A stretch of 64,000 bases of DNA from Choristoneura fumiferana (lineage: Eukaryota; Arthropoda; Insecta; Lepidoptera; Tortricidae): positions 4,705,487-4,769,486 of the forward strand of contig NC_133500.1 of assembly GCF_025370935.1 (NCBI RefSeq). Direction: 5' to 3'. Both the position numbers and the translations under genes were made by a program. Below the pieces are notes generated by a model. The model was not told where the DNA came from. It did no database searches and saw nothing but the letters and a program-made list of their open reading frames with translations. Within the stretch, counting starts at the first letter, position 1. Every line of letters starts with the position of its first letter. Of the stretch, positions 34,987-45,640 are shown piece by piece.

Positions 34987-35240
34987 GTGTCTTGACGACC
35001 GGATAGCCCAGTGGTTAGAGTACCTGACTACTAAGCTTGAGATCGCGGGTTCGATCCCCGGCCACGGCAGATATTTGTTTGAATAACACGAATGTTTGTT
35101 CTCGGGTCTTGGACGTTTACTATGTGTTTAATTATGTATCTATCTATTTAAGTATGTTTGTCCGTTGCCTAGTATCCACAGTACAAGCTTTGCTTAGTTT
35201 GGGACTAGATCAATTGGTGTTAAGTGTACCATGATATATT
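34987..35240 (+). mobile_element. SINE family D, plus-strand full copy
   Basis: Head with gaccggatagcccagtgg (A box) and gggttcgatccccgg (B box), body to about 35240. Confidence 0.75.
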
Positions 35241-35610
35241 TTTTTTGGTTAGGGGTTTTCTTACTTTATTAAGTTGTATGTAGCGCTAAAGCCCTTGTAC
35301 TACGAAGTACAACATTCGCGCTTCATATCTTGCCGTCCCGCTGCCGCTTAATTGGTTTAATACGAGAGTGAGAGGGACGGAACGATAGAAATTTCGAATT
35401 ACATAATACTCGTAGCCCCAGGTTATTCCCGACTATTCCTATAGCTCTTTGAAATCAGACGCCGTATTGTCTATCATGCAGATCTTCGCGACCGCATTCC
35501 ATCTCTTTCTCCCCTCGTCAAACACCGTGCGTGTGACAGAAAAAAGCGATGAAAACTATTGTAATTTGAAATGTAAATGAACTAAAACAATTAGTTCTGC
35601 TTTCAATTAC
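35240..35610. other. No gene
   Basis: Unrecognised sequence, slightly GC-richer. Confidence 0.4.
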
Positions 35611-35612
35611 TT

Positions 35613-35884
35613 TTGCAGGTGGTAGGACCTTGTGCAAGGTCCGCCCGGATTGCTACCACCATCTTGCTCGCTAATCCTGCCGTGAAGCAACAGTGCTTGC
35701 ACTGTTGTGTTTCGGCGTGGAGAGTAAGACAGCCGGTGAAATAACTGGCACTTGAGGTATCCCATCTTAGGCCTCTAGGTTGGCAACGCAATACCCCTGG
35801 TGTTGCAGATGTTTATGGGCGATGGTGATCTCTTACCATCAGGAGACCCACTCGTTTGCCATCAAGTCAAATAAAAAAAAAAAA
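35613..35884 (+). mobile_element. Family-B retroposon, full copy
   Basis: From ttgcaggtggtaggacct to catcaagtcaaat and an A-run. Contig Y ends inside its counterpart. Confidence 0.85.
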
Positions 35885-35889
35885 CTTCG

Positions 35890-36013
35890 CGCACCTGCGA
35901 CCTTATGATAGCTACGTTTATGCAAGAAATGCGTGTTCATGCAGTTCCACCTCCACACTGTAAGAACACACAAATCACACAAACCCATCTATCACCACCA
36001 CCATGATGATGAC

Positions 36014-36048
<35 letters not shown>

Positions 36049-36050
36049 GA
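35890..36050 (-). repeat. Family H plus GAT microsatellite
   Basis: H on the minus strand at 35890-36002, then (gat)n at 36004-36047. Confidence 0.8.
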
Positions 36051-36297
36051 CAATAAGGTCTCAGATTAAAGCTGTCAACAATAAAGTTGCGACAGCGTCG
36101 TGTCTTGACGATCGTGACGGCGCTGCCCCGGTGCGGTTCACTTCCGACGTCCGTCCTAGATCGGCTTTGTATATTTATAATACTGCGCTTGCGCGGAAGT
36201 TGAGTTCATCACGAGTTTTAAAAGCGACAGTTGCGAACAATGTAAGAAAGTGGAATAGATTTTGGGTATAGCCCTTAGAATAGAATTGGGTATAGAA

Positions 36298-36505
36298 TTA
36301 CAGTTTGATTAATTCGAGTTAACACTTGACAGATGGGCGTGCCTTCAGTCAATTTTCAACTTTGACGTCATACAAATAAAGCCACTTTCAGTATACCGCT
36401 ACCCACGTTTACAGATTATGTAAAAACTATTTTATTTGTATGACCTCAAAGTTGAAAATTGACTGAAGGCAAGGCATCTGTCAAGTGTTAACTCCAAGTA
36501 ATCGT
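36298..36505. mobile_element. MITE with about 65-bp inverted repeats
   Basis: Both ends read gagttaacacttgacagatg inward, continuing through gccttcagtcaattttcaac. Also in the other arm at about 56945-57125. Confidence 0.88.
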
Positions 36506-36509
36506 AGCA

Positions 36510-36770
36510 AATTGAAGTGGCAGTGGGCTATTGTCATACCTGTCGAAGAACCGACAACCACTGGAGTAAACGAGTACTTGAGTGGAGACCGCGTCTTGAC
36601 AAACGTAGTGTAGGGCGCCCTCCGGCCAGGTGGAGTGACGATCTGCGAAAGGCTGTCCGCTGTTGTCAGAGGCTGGATGCGTCTAGCCGAGGACAGGACG
36701 CAATGGCGCTCTTTGAGGGAGGCCTATGTCCAGCCGTGGACTGCTATAAGCTGATGATGATAATGATAAA
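36510..36770 (+). pseudogene. RTE-clade LINE C-terminal end and 3' tail
   Basis: The frame reads HWSKRVLEWRPRLDKRSVG then RPPARWSDDLRKAV, the conserved extreme C-terminus of RTE-type reverse transcriptases (VLEWRPR...GRPPxRWxDD). It is followed by gaggcctatgtccag and a gat-rich tail. 5'-truncated; matching copy inverted at 56680-56930. Confidence 0.75.
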
Positions 36771-36779
36771 CCTTAGAAG

Positions 36780-37701
36780 CTTGGTAGCCCAGATATAGCT
36801 ATGGCCTCTCATCGGGCCCAAGTTGCACTGGGCCCACGTGTGAGCTACGACATCAGCCGCCCCGGGGGAGAAAAAAATGCCTCTTGCATATGTTGTAAGA
36901 AACTAAGATTTCATTATTGTAGAAAAGGGAATCCCCGATTTCGTCACCGCATAAGTAATAGAAAATATGGGGCTCATTCTAATCGGTCCGAATCATAGGT
37001 GAATATTTATTATGGAATTTTGCCACCCCTCAAAATTGCCGCCCGGGGTGGACCCAACTACGGACTTAACTTTTAATAGAAATTCTTTGTCACCCCGCCT
37101 ATATTTTAGTCTTATAATATAAACCCTAACAATTACGAATATAAAACTGAAGCAGTCATTTTGTATCAAAATTATGCATTAGTTTGCTCATACTTAAACA
37201 TAAACAGACAGGTACTTTAATTGTATTGTTGTACGAATTACATGAATGGAGCTTTCTTTCTCATCCATTTGAATGGATTACAGTAATTCCCACTTACATA
37301 AATAAATTAGTGCACAAACATTATTTAATAACCGCCATTAGTTGTGAAAGAAATCGTAACTTGCGACGATCCTAACAAAGTAACTTTATAGTTCTTTGTC
37401 GAACTAACTTCGCGGTCACGCTCCAACTGTTACTACTAACAACAAGTGAGGCTTAATACGGTAAGGTTCCAGAACTTATAATGGGCTATACTTTCAATGA
37501 AAACACGATAAAATAAGTTCGGTGGAGAGTGTGCTGTCATTTCCTTACTGGCAGTCTGACTCGAGGCTTGTGTCTTTAACTATTTAAAATTAAAAGTAAA
37601 TTGTTACTTTTTTTGGTTTATGGTAGTGCTTTGTTTTTTATAGTGCGGTGACAGTTATGTGATTTAATTAAAAGTTTTCGGTTTTAAAAAGTTGTGATTG
37701 C
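36780..37701. other. No gene up to the gap
   Basis: Includes gccgcccggggtggaccc-type sequence near 37040; no coding support. Confidence 0.45.
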
Positions 37702-37801
37702 NNNNNNNNNNNNNNNNNNNNNNNNNNNNNNNNNNNNNNNNNNNNNNNNNNNNNNNNNNNNNNNNNNNNNNNNNNNNNNNNNNNNNNNNNNNNNNNNNNN
37801 N
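37702..37801. other. Assembly gap (100 N) between contigs X and Y
   Basis: Exactly 100 N, the usual placeholder for unknown size. The sequence just before it reappears inverted at 55451. Confidence 0.97.
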
Positions 37802-38300
37802 AATGATCGTTAACTTTAAGCTACTTAACAGAGTTCTAGACTACTACATTTTAAGTATTTTAACAGTTAAAAACCTGTTATCATAACGTATGAAACTCAC
37901 AGGCACAAGAGGTATTCCATCTTAGTGATTAGATCGACTTGAGATCTAGTAAGTTTATCTTGATTCACCAATTAAATCACCATTCTCTGAATACATCATC
38001 GCTCCAGCTACGTATAATCCTTAACAAAAGGCATTCCAGCAATTCTGCAGTTGCTCCAAGTTTGACTGTACCAGTTGAACTCCAAGCCTTTGAGCAGATG
38101 TGTAACTTACGTTCGATCTACTTTAAGCTAGTTGAAAGCGGTTTAAACAGGTTTCGCAGTTTATTTTGTTACGTTCTGTGGCCAAAGGAGACGTCAAAAT
38201 TGAATAGGTAAAGCGAGAATGTGAAATTGCTTTTGTTTTATCATACGCTGTTCTGTTGAGGTTGAAATTTACTACGGTGAAGGGAAACATCGCGAAGTAA
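37802..38300. other. Start of contig Y, no gene
   Basis: A trace of the 33675 foldback family at 37815-37855 (cagagttctagactac). Confidence 0.4.
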
Positions 38301-38410
38301 CTTGTGAAAAGGTTCAATGGTGTATAAAGTTCCCAAGTGGAAAAGCCTGAGAGGACCGGAGGAGGCCTGTGCCCAGCAGTGGGACGTATATAGTCTGAGA
38401 TAATGGTGAT
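38300..38410 (+). repeat. SINE family A tail
   Basis: Carries ggaggcctgtgcccagcagt then gacgtatatagtctgag. Confidence 0.75.
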
Positions 38411-38439
38411 TATGACTCTATTTTCTCATTTGTTTAGCA

Positions 38440-38825
38440 CTGTGATGAGTGATGTGTGAGGGATGTGGCGTCTCTCTGCATATTATACCGCATCTACCAT
38501 GGGGAGTGTTCTGACGAACTTTTCGAATTGCTGCCTGCGGCTAAATTCCACTACCGCACTTCGAGGATTGGCAGTCTAGTACCGTGCGTTTTAAGCGAAA
38601 CTTCTTTCCTCGCACGACGAAGATCTGGAATCAGCTTACAGCGGCAACATTCCCGGAGCGTTACGGAGCGGGATCTTTAAAAAACGAGCCTACCAATTCC
38701 TTAAAGGGTCGGCAACGCACCTGTGATTCCCCTCGTGTCGCGGGTGTCCATGGGCGACGGTGATCACACTCCATCAGGTGACCCGTCTGCTCGTTTGCCC
38801 CCTCGTTTTATATTTATATATAACT
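38440..38825 (+). pseudogene. CR1/Jockey-like LINE ORF2 C-terminus and 3' tail
   Basis: The frame begins MRDVASLCILYRIYHGECSD and continues ELFELLPAAKFHYRT, a well-known C-terminal block of lepidopteran non-LTR reverse transcriptases (RRDVASLCVFYRIYHGECSEELF type). One or more shifts follow. The tail gggtcggcaacgcacctgtg ... ctgctcgtttgcccc is the same as that in other LINE tails here. 5'-truncated, dead copy. Confidence 0.8.
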
Positions 38826-39004
38826 GTGTGGATAAGTGAAAAAAAAGCCTCAATTGGAAGTCCTCGATTGAGGATGGCCTTAAATTCCTCCGGTACACGA
38901 ACAAAGTTGCAGACAACAGTTTATAGGAAAGTAGCGACCCACACCGTACCTTCGCATTTTTCCACCTTTTTCCCCAAAACTACCCAGGGCAGAGCCAGGA
39001 TATG

Positions 39005-39236
39005 TCGCTAGTGAATTAATATTATAAATGCGAAAATGTGTGTGTTTGTGTGTATGTTTGTCCGTCTTTCACGTCGAAACAGAGCGACGGATCGACGTGA
39101 TTTTTGACATAGAGATAGTTTATGGGCCAGAGATTGACATATGCTACTTTTTATCCCGGGAAAATGCACAGTTCCCGAGGGAACAGCGCGCGATAACCGA
39201 ATTCCACGCGGGCGAAGCCGCGGGCAAAAGCTAGTT
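39005..39236 (+). repeat. Repeat family E
   Basis: Second copy of 8668-8886, ending gcgggcaaaagctagtt. Confidence 0.78.
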
Positions 39237-39385
39237 ATATCTATAAACCTTCCTCTGGGGTCACTCTACTTATTGATGTACGGCGCATTGAAATCCGTTC
39301 AGTAGTTTAAAAAATCTTAGCGTACATACATACAGACAGACAGCGGGAAGCGACTTAGTTTTATACTATGTAAAGACAAACATAC

Positions 39386-39522
39386 TTGGTAGGCTCGACT
39401 TCTTTCAAGTACTGCTCGTACGCGTGATGATTGTAGTGCTTAGGCCCCAGTAAGCTAGATGGCGTTGGTATATCAGCTGTCACCGATGACAGGATCAGGA
39501 TGTAAAGCAATGGCGACATGGT
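39386..39522 (-). CDS. Internal/initiator coding exon of an unidentified secreted protein
   Basis: On the minus strand a long T-run ending in cag (AG at 39524-39523) is followed by acc and ATG (39519-39517), then 134 coding bases up to a gtatgt donor (GT at 39385-39384). The 44 complete codons start MSPLLYILILSSVTA, a clear signal peptide, followed by DIPTPSSLLGPKHYNHHAY and EQYLKEVEPTK. Exon phase is 2. The three-part signal (acceptor, Kozak-like accATG, donor) and the signal peptide make a real first coding exon likely. The protein is not recognised. The next exon would lie at lower coordinates on Y and is not seen before the gap edge at 37802. Under the inverted-contig model the gene continues on contig Z beyond this window. 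Confidence 0.6.
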
Positions 39523-39807
39523 CTGAAAAAAAAAACGAAGTTTAAGGTGGGATTGCGAGGACAACGACTCCGGCGTCAGGGACGTTCAAGGACGTCGCGT
39601 CCGTGACGCCAAGACAGAGCAATTTAAATTGATAGTTAGATAAGTATTCACTACCCTCTCTCTCTGAAATGTTATAATGAACATCATATCACCATATCAC
39701 CATAGAACACCATATCAGGTAATTAAAAGAAATTCACAAAAGGATCGTCAAATGTATATAAGTATAATATTTGTATTGTGTAACAGTAAGTAATCGAAAT
39801 AATAAGC

Positions 39808-40060
39808 CCTGGTGGCCTAGTGGTTTGACCTATCGCCTCTGAAGCAGAGTGTCGTGGGTTCAAACCCCGGCTCGCACCTCTGAGTTTTTCAAAATTTATG
39901 TGCGGAATTACATTGGAAATTTACCACGAGCTTTACGGTGAAGGAAAACATCGTGAGGAAACCTGCACAACCTGCGAAGCAATTCAATGGTGTGTGTGAA
40001 GTTCCCAATTCGCACTGGGCCCGCGTGGGACGTATATAGGCTGGGACGATGATGAAGTAA
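39808..40060 (+). mobile_element. SINE family A, full length, plus strand
   Basis: Head ccctggtggcctagtggttt, B box gggttcaaaccccgg, body, then gggacgtatataggctggga and a (gat) tail. Confidence 0.88.
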
Positions 40061-40880
40061 TCGAAAAACAATTAAATGTCAACCAAATATAAAATTACAA
40101 TGTGTAGTTAGAGTTAAATTTTTGGATTCGATTTGTAGCATTCGAACATGGCGGATGTAGACAATATCTAATTTTGCTATTTCTGTTTCTTTGGGTAGTT
40201 GAAGTATATTTATAACCTTAACAGTGAACAGTGTTCACAAAATTCTATATTGCTCTCGTGTGTGTTGTCTCCACGTGGTTTCTGGAATTTTACTATCAAG
40301 TTGCAAACTACAATCACCGTACCTACAACGTCCCTCTCAAAGAGAGTTTACCTTGACACTGGCGAAATTGTCCTATTAATTAGGACAGAAAAGCCATAGT
40401 TATCTTAAAAGAGAAGGAGAAGAATTAAATTTAATAAGAGCTACGATGCCACAGACAGACATACAGACACAGATAACGGTCAAACTTATAACACCCCTTT
40501 TTTGCGTCGGGGGTTAAAAAAATAATGATGATAAGTAGTAGTTAGAGTAAAAACATTTTTTTTTATTCGACTGGATGGCAAACGAGCAAGTGGGTCTCCT
40601 GATGGAAACAAAGTTAAAAACTTGAAAGTTAACAGATGCCAGCAATACTAAGATTTCCTCTAACCATATTGTCAGCGTATTACAGATCGATAAACAAGAG
40701 CTGACACGAACGAATTGAACGAAAGTAATGTCGCTTAGACATTTTTGTAGGAAACTGACTGATACATGACATTTCATATTTGTGTGAAGTGTATTCAAAT
40801 AGGTAATACACATGCACTTTCATTCACTTATTCAATCCGTTCGTGCTAGTTCTTGTGAATCGACCTGTACACAGCGATAC
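40060..40880. repeat. Fragments of families F and B, no gene
   Basis: F at 40432-40520 (minus) and the first 50 bp of B at 40555-40607; the rest is unrecognised. Confidence 0.55.
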
Positions 40881-41205
40881 AGCGTTAATAGCATTATGAC
40901 ATTGACGCCGCGTCAAAACCGCTGCGTCAATGAAAAAGATTGATATCTATTGATTTTATACCTCATTCGAAAACTTAATTGAAATCTATTAACCTCAAAC
41001 GTCAGCCCACGGCAATCTGAGGTTGCCCCATAATCCATTTTGTATCTTTTCACACGATAACTATACTTGACTATAATTATTCTGATTTATCGCGGAGATA
41101 GGTACAGTCTTGCGCAAGTGAGTTGCGAACTGCCTCTGTAAGTTTTTGATACTGTTTCAGAATACATCAGAATGGTCTCTGCTTTGATCTTGATGAACCC
41201 TTATA

Positions 41206-41825
41206 GTTTCGTCAAGTCCGTCTGTCTGTCTGTCCGTCCGTATGTCACTGGCATTTTACTCGAAAACTACAAGATGTAAATCAATGAAATTTGGAGTACA
41301 GATGTCTTGTCAAAGCCGCTATTTAGTTTTGTAGTTAAATTACAAAAATAAATATTTATAGGGAGGGTACTCCATACACGTAACAGAAATTGAAAAAAAA
41401 AAAATAACTCGCAGCAACGTGTGGCACATAGTTCGACAGCTCTTTTGAAAAGATAGTAAGGTTTCTCAAAAACTTTTTTGATTAAGTGAAGATTTCCGGA
41501 AATAATCGCTCCCAAAGTAGCAAAAATTGTGTCCCCCCCCCTCTATCTTGTAAACCGTTGGTCCAAAAAATATGCAAAAAATATGGAAAGGTAACACTTA
41601 ATAAATACTTTCAACGAAAATTGGTTTCAACATGATCGGATATACCGTTTTTGAGTTATTGCCGAAAAACAGCGCTTCTCAATACACTCTTTTTCTGGTA
41701 ACAAATTTTAAGACTGTAGTAAGTGTTTTAATTGTGTTATAACGCACATAATATTAGTTGATTTTTTTCGTAATGGCTACGGAACCCTATCTTGGGCCTG
41801 TCCGACACGCTCTTGGCCGGTTTTT
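41206..41825 (-). repeat. Repeat family K (left arm)
   Basis: About 600 bp, counterpart at 63035-63690; ends in ctcttggccggttttt. Confidence 0.75.
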
Positions 41826-42064
41826 AACCTCTGTCTCAAAAATAGGGGTCTTATAAGTTTGATGCCAATGCCAGTCTTTCTGTCTGTGGCATCGTAGCTC
41901 TCAAACGGATGGACCGATTTCGATGCGGTTTTTTACATGAAAGCGAAATTCAATGAAGTCTTTAACTATATGTCTTATAAAAACGTAGTGATTAAAAATA
42001 GTAATTTTTGAGATAATTACTTTATATTTTTTTTTTTACAAATTTTTGCTTTATGTTAAACTAA

Positions 42065-42480
42065 AAATCAATCAAAATAAATTAATAAAACTAAAAAAAT
42101 ATAATTAAATAACAATCCATGAAAAATAAAAGGTACCTAGCAATTGAACAATTGTTTCCACTGTTGCTATTCGAACTGTAAGTGAAAAGCAGTGTGTAAA
42201 ACTCGAGCGTTAAACCCATTTTCCCCTCAACGTGTCTATCCACCCTCGCCGTACCGGCTCAGGTGCCTATATGAACGCCTCGGGTAAAATGGTTCGTTTT
42301 ATGCACTTGTTGTACAATCTACTATTGAAATCTCGTAGGTTTTTCAACTTTTCAAAGTTTAAGTTTCTAAGTTATCTTCTCAGCCTTTATGCTTTACATA
42401 GACCTTCCGTCACGTGGACTCAGAGTAGATTAGGAACTTAACAGTCACCATTAAACTGCTTTTCACGATGTTTTGTTTCA
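42065..42480 (-). repeat. Family M and a degraded SINE
   Basis: 42065-42330 is family M; 42400-42480 resembles a worn family-A body (cagtcaccattaaactgctt). Confidence 0.6.
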
Positions 42481-43199
42481 TAATTTCGCAAATAAATTCA
42501 AAAATTCAGAAGGTGCTTTTGCTTTGTTAATTAATTAGGTAAGTTTGTGTTAGCCCCTGACGCCATAGGTCAATCCATAGGCTACCATGTATTACCATAG
42601 TTAAAACACTTTGTAGTTTTATAATTTTGCATTCACCGTTCAAAATGCCAGCACTATTTTCGCATGCGACCTTTCCTTGCACTATGTTTTGCCCCGCGGT
42701 GTCTCGTATGATTATATCTTCTAATATTGACCGGTAGATGACCTTTATATTAAATCCCTTGGGCACATAACCTGGTATTTTAAGATAAGGTTAAAGTGTC
42801 AATATTATCTACAAAGTGAATTTAATATTCCTGTAGCTGTTGCACGCGCCTCAATTTACGAAGAATTCGTTTATTATCGCTATGAAATGAAAAAATAAAA
42901 TGAAATGATCTTTTTCTTTTTGGTCATACTTCATTTATTTTATAAATGGTTGTGAATTGGAGCTAGCGAACCGTAAATCCACTTTAATGTTACCTTTACT
43001 TAAGACAGGATTGTAATTCAAGAAATATTCAACTTTAACATGCAAACTTTTGTTAATGTCAAGGAGAGTCCCCTCTCCCTCGAAAAGCTAAAGTGTTGTT
43101 TTTTGAAAATTTTAAGAAATGATGGGAGTTAATACTTATATCAAATTAAAAAAGGAAAACTATTACATCTAAGTCTTCCTGAGAGTTATTAGTTTTACC

Positions 43200-43490
43200 C
43201 CTGTTTCACCATCATTTACTATATTTATTTGACGGATAATGTGATGCCGTCTCTGTTTGTTTTGTTCGAAAAGACGGAGACGCGATCACATTTATCCGTC
43301 AAATAAAAAAAAGATTTTGATAACAACGTTGCGAGGCTGAAAAGACGCCAAGTGTTATAAAAGGAGGATACGGCCATGGCCTTATTCCCATGCATGTCAT
43401 GAACCACCCTCATCTAATCCGATTAAAGTCTTTCGACTGATTGCGAATACAAGAAAAGGAAAAAAAAACAATGGGTGGTGAAACAGCCCC
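43200..43490. mobile_element. Family-P MITE with about 160 bp of extra sequence
   Basis: The hairpin core ends near 43310; the terminal caatgggtggtgaaacagcc is displaced to 43470. Also in the other arm at 61425-61715. Confidence 0.75.
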
Positions 43491-43586
43491 TAAGTCGCTT
43501 CCCGCCGTCTGTCTGTATGTATGTACGCTAAGATCTTTAAAACTACTGAGCGGATTTTAATTCGCTTTTCATTAATAAATAGAGTG

Positions 43587-43751
43587 CGGCTCAAGTGCGG
43601 GTAGTTCGAAGAACTCGCGCTGCTAGGCAGACTTGACACCCCACACTTCAGTCTACTCGTGACCACGGCAACTGTAACGTTGCCGAAACGTCGAGGTAAA
43701 TATTACTTGTGTAATAATAGCGTGATAAGTCCCGTTTGTGGTATTTTGACT
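43587..43751 (+). mobile_element. Family-I retroposed element with 12-bp target duplication
   Basis: 165 bp flanked by ataaatagagtg (43575-43586 and 43752-43763). The right arm near 61330 has one copy. The core ctcgtgaccacggcaac and gccgaaacgtcgaggtaa resembles parts of 10040-10130 and 13690-13790. Confidence 0.8.
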
Positions 43752-44639
43752 ATAAATAGAGTGATTGAAGAGGAAGGTTTATAGATGTAATTTATATAGC
43801 TAGCAAAGCAACCCGGCTCTGCCGTCAAATAAAATTAATCAATGGTAGGCGAAGCAGCTCCTTAGTTGGAAAATTAGATACAAAATATATAATCCTTACG
43901 TAAATTATTACTATTTTATTACGGATATTACTTTTTTGTAACGACTACGGAACCCTATTCTGGACGTGTCCGAGACGCTCTTGACCGGTTTTTTTCCATT
44001 CACTAGACCAATCAAGACCATAGTTAAGTAAGATAGTCATCATATATAAGCTATCAGCTTGTAGCTTATCCTAGCAATCTCAAAGTTTTGGGTAGCTCTA
44101 AGTTCTATCTTGTAACTTCAACATGGCGGTAAAACAATGCAAACTTTAAAGCTTAGAAAACCTTATTTGAAGCGGAAAGCTTGTTTAGTGTCTGGGTGAA
44201 ATGAACGCATACAGTATACAGGTCTATGACCTCGGGGCTTTAAATTCAAGGTTCGATTCTATTCACAGAACTAAGCTACTTTTGTTTTATAACATTTTCA
44301 AAAAACTTAAATTTAGATCATTTATTGATCCTCAAAATTGAACACGGCGGCGTTCTCGCTGTTTCTCGGTACGGGGGCCTTTAAATATTTTTAGATATTT
44401 ATTTGACATCTTTTATATGATCAATGTGCGGTCAATTTAGTATTGTATCGCATACATTAAAAATTACATTTAATTTGTATGACATGTAGACATGAATAAA
44501 CAGTGACATATTTTGAAAAAGTTGCAGAACAAAAGTAGCTCAGTTACGCGAGTAGAATCGAGCCCTGGATTTAAAACCCCATAGTCAAAGACTCCCTGTA
44601 TAGTAGTATTTTGGTTGTTAATTAATGATTATCATCAGA

Positions 44640-45100
44640 ACTTAAAGAAAGTTAGAGGCTGGTTTGGTACTCGTAGAAGCTGGATGCGTCGAGCCGCCTG
44701 CCCAGCAGTGGACTGTTGAGGCAGTGGCTGATGATGATAATGATGATGGTGATGATGATGACCAGAATTTGGAATAAGAGGAATCAGAGTGCGCTTAAGC
44801 TAACAAATAAGTTTTTGTTAAAATTATGATTTTTAATATGAGCTTCTTTTGCTGACTGTACTTTTTGTTGGCTGTACTTGTATTGTCACCCAAACTACAT
44901 TTGCATACCAAATTTCAAGTCGATAACATTAACCGTTGAAGAGTTCCGTCCTGTGGAGACAATCCTGGGCGGACTACCAGGATGTCACTATCAGATTATT
45001 GTATTGTCACCAGATTTACATAAGTTTACCGAATTTAAAGCCAATCGGACTATTGGAAGTGGGTCAAATTTAACTTTCAAGATTTGGCCCAAATAATAAA
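44640..45100. repeat. RTE LINE tail and an unnamed repeat block
   Basis: 44690-44765 has the cccagcagtggactg end and a gat-rich tail. 44878-45096 is open in one frame but shares its pattern (aatttcaagtcgat, gaagagttccgtcc) with noncoding sequence at 46310-46400, so it is a repeat. Confidence 0.55.
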
Positions 45101-45247
45101 TGAACAGGGCAAGTTAAATAAAAGCTTGACCAGAGTCCTACTTTGCAAGTAAAATGTACGCTATAAGAGGTCATTTTATATTGGTTAAGGGAGTTTGTTG
45201 TTCCAGCGCCAGGCAAAGTAAATAAATACATATTATCAAAATAGGTA

Positions 45248-45462
45248 CCGTAAACTGATTCAACTTTGCCTTCTGGCCCCAGCATTGCCATTCGATTTAG
45301 TGTCGATAACTTAGCACCCTCTAGGTTTTTAAACTTTTATGCCCCGGTAATAATAATTCCCGTGTAGATAAAAGCGTAAAACCTATAAGAGTGCTAAGTT
45401 ATCGACTCTAAATCGAGTCAAGCAATGTTGGGGCTAGAGGGCAAAGTTGAAGCAGTTGACGG
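45248..45462. mobile_element. TA-flanked MITE with about 80-bp inverted repeats
   Basis: 215 bp; both ends read ccgt(a/c)aactg inward. TA flanks lie at 45246-45247 and 45463-45464. The right arm (about 59840) has the uninterrupted site with one TA. TA duplication suggests Tc1/mariner-type mobilisation. Confidence 0.85.
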
Positions 45463-45524
45463 TATATATTTCAGCTGTCTATCTGTCATGACATACGGAC
45501 ACGGATAAAATTAATAAAATGGTA

Positions 45525-45640
45525 TTCATCATCATCATCATCATCCCAGCCTATATACGTCCCACTGCTGGGCACAGGCCTCCTCTCAGAACAAGAGGGC
45601 TTGGGCCATAGTTCCCACGCGGGCGCAGTGCGAAAATGAT
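45525..45640 (-). repeat. SINE family A tail (left arm)
   Basis: (atc)n then cccagcctatatacgtccca; stops at the gcgggcgcagtgcg block. Counterpart at 59668-59780. Confidence 0.8.

Larger units (their letters stand above)
35683..37701 (+). repeat. Inverted arm A, left copy (end of contig X)
   Basis: Matches 55451-57760 in inverse orientation, including the secondary MITE, LINE tail and GAT microsatellite. It lacks the SINE present in the right copy. No supported gene; 36050-36271 is an open frame of unknown meaning shared by both arms. Confidence 0.93.

Noticed and set aside
34990..35062. tRNA gene on +
   Set aside because: A and B boxes are present but it is the head of a family-D SINE with a body attached; the same heads recur elsewhere.
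36050..36271. Open frame ending KWNRFWV, present in both arms
   Set aside because: Seen twice only because of the arm overlap; no domain, and its start lies in a GAT microsatellite.
44878..45096. 72-codon frame repeated at 60013-60231
   Set aside because: The repetition is explained by the overlapping arms; the two versions differ by changes that alter the protein freely, and related noncoding sequence occurs at 46310-46400.
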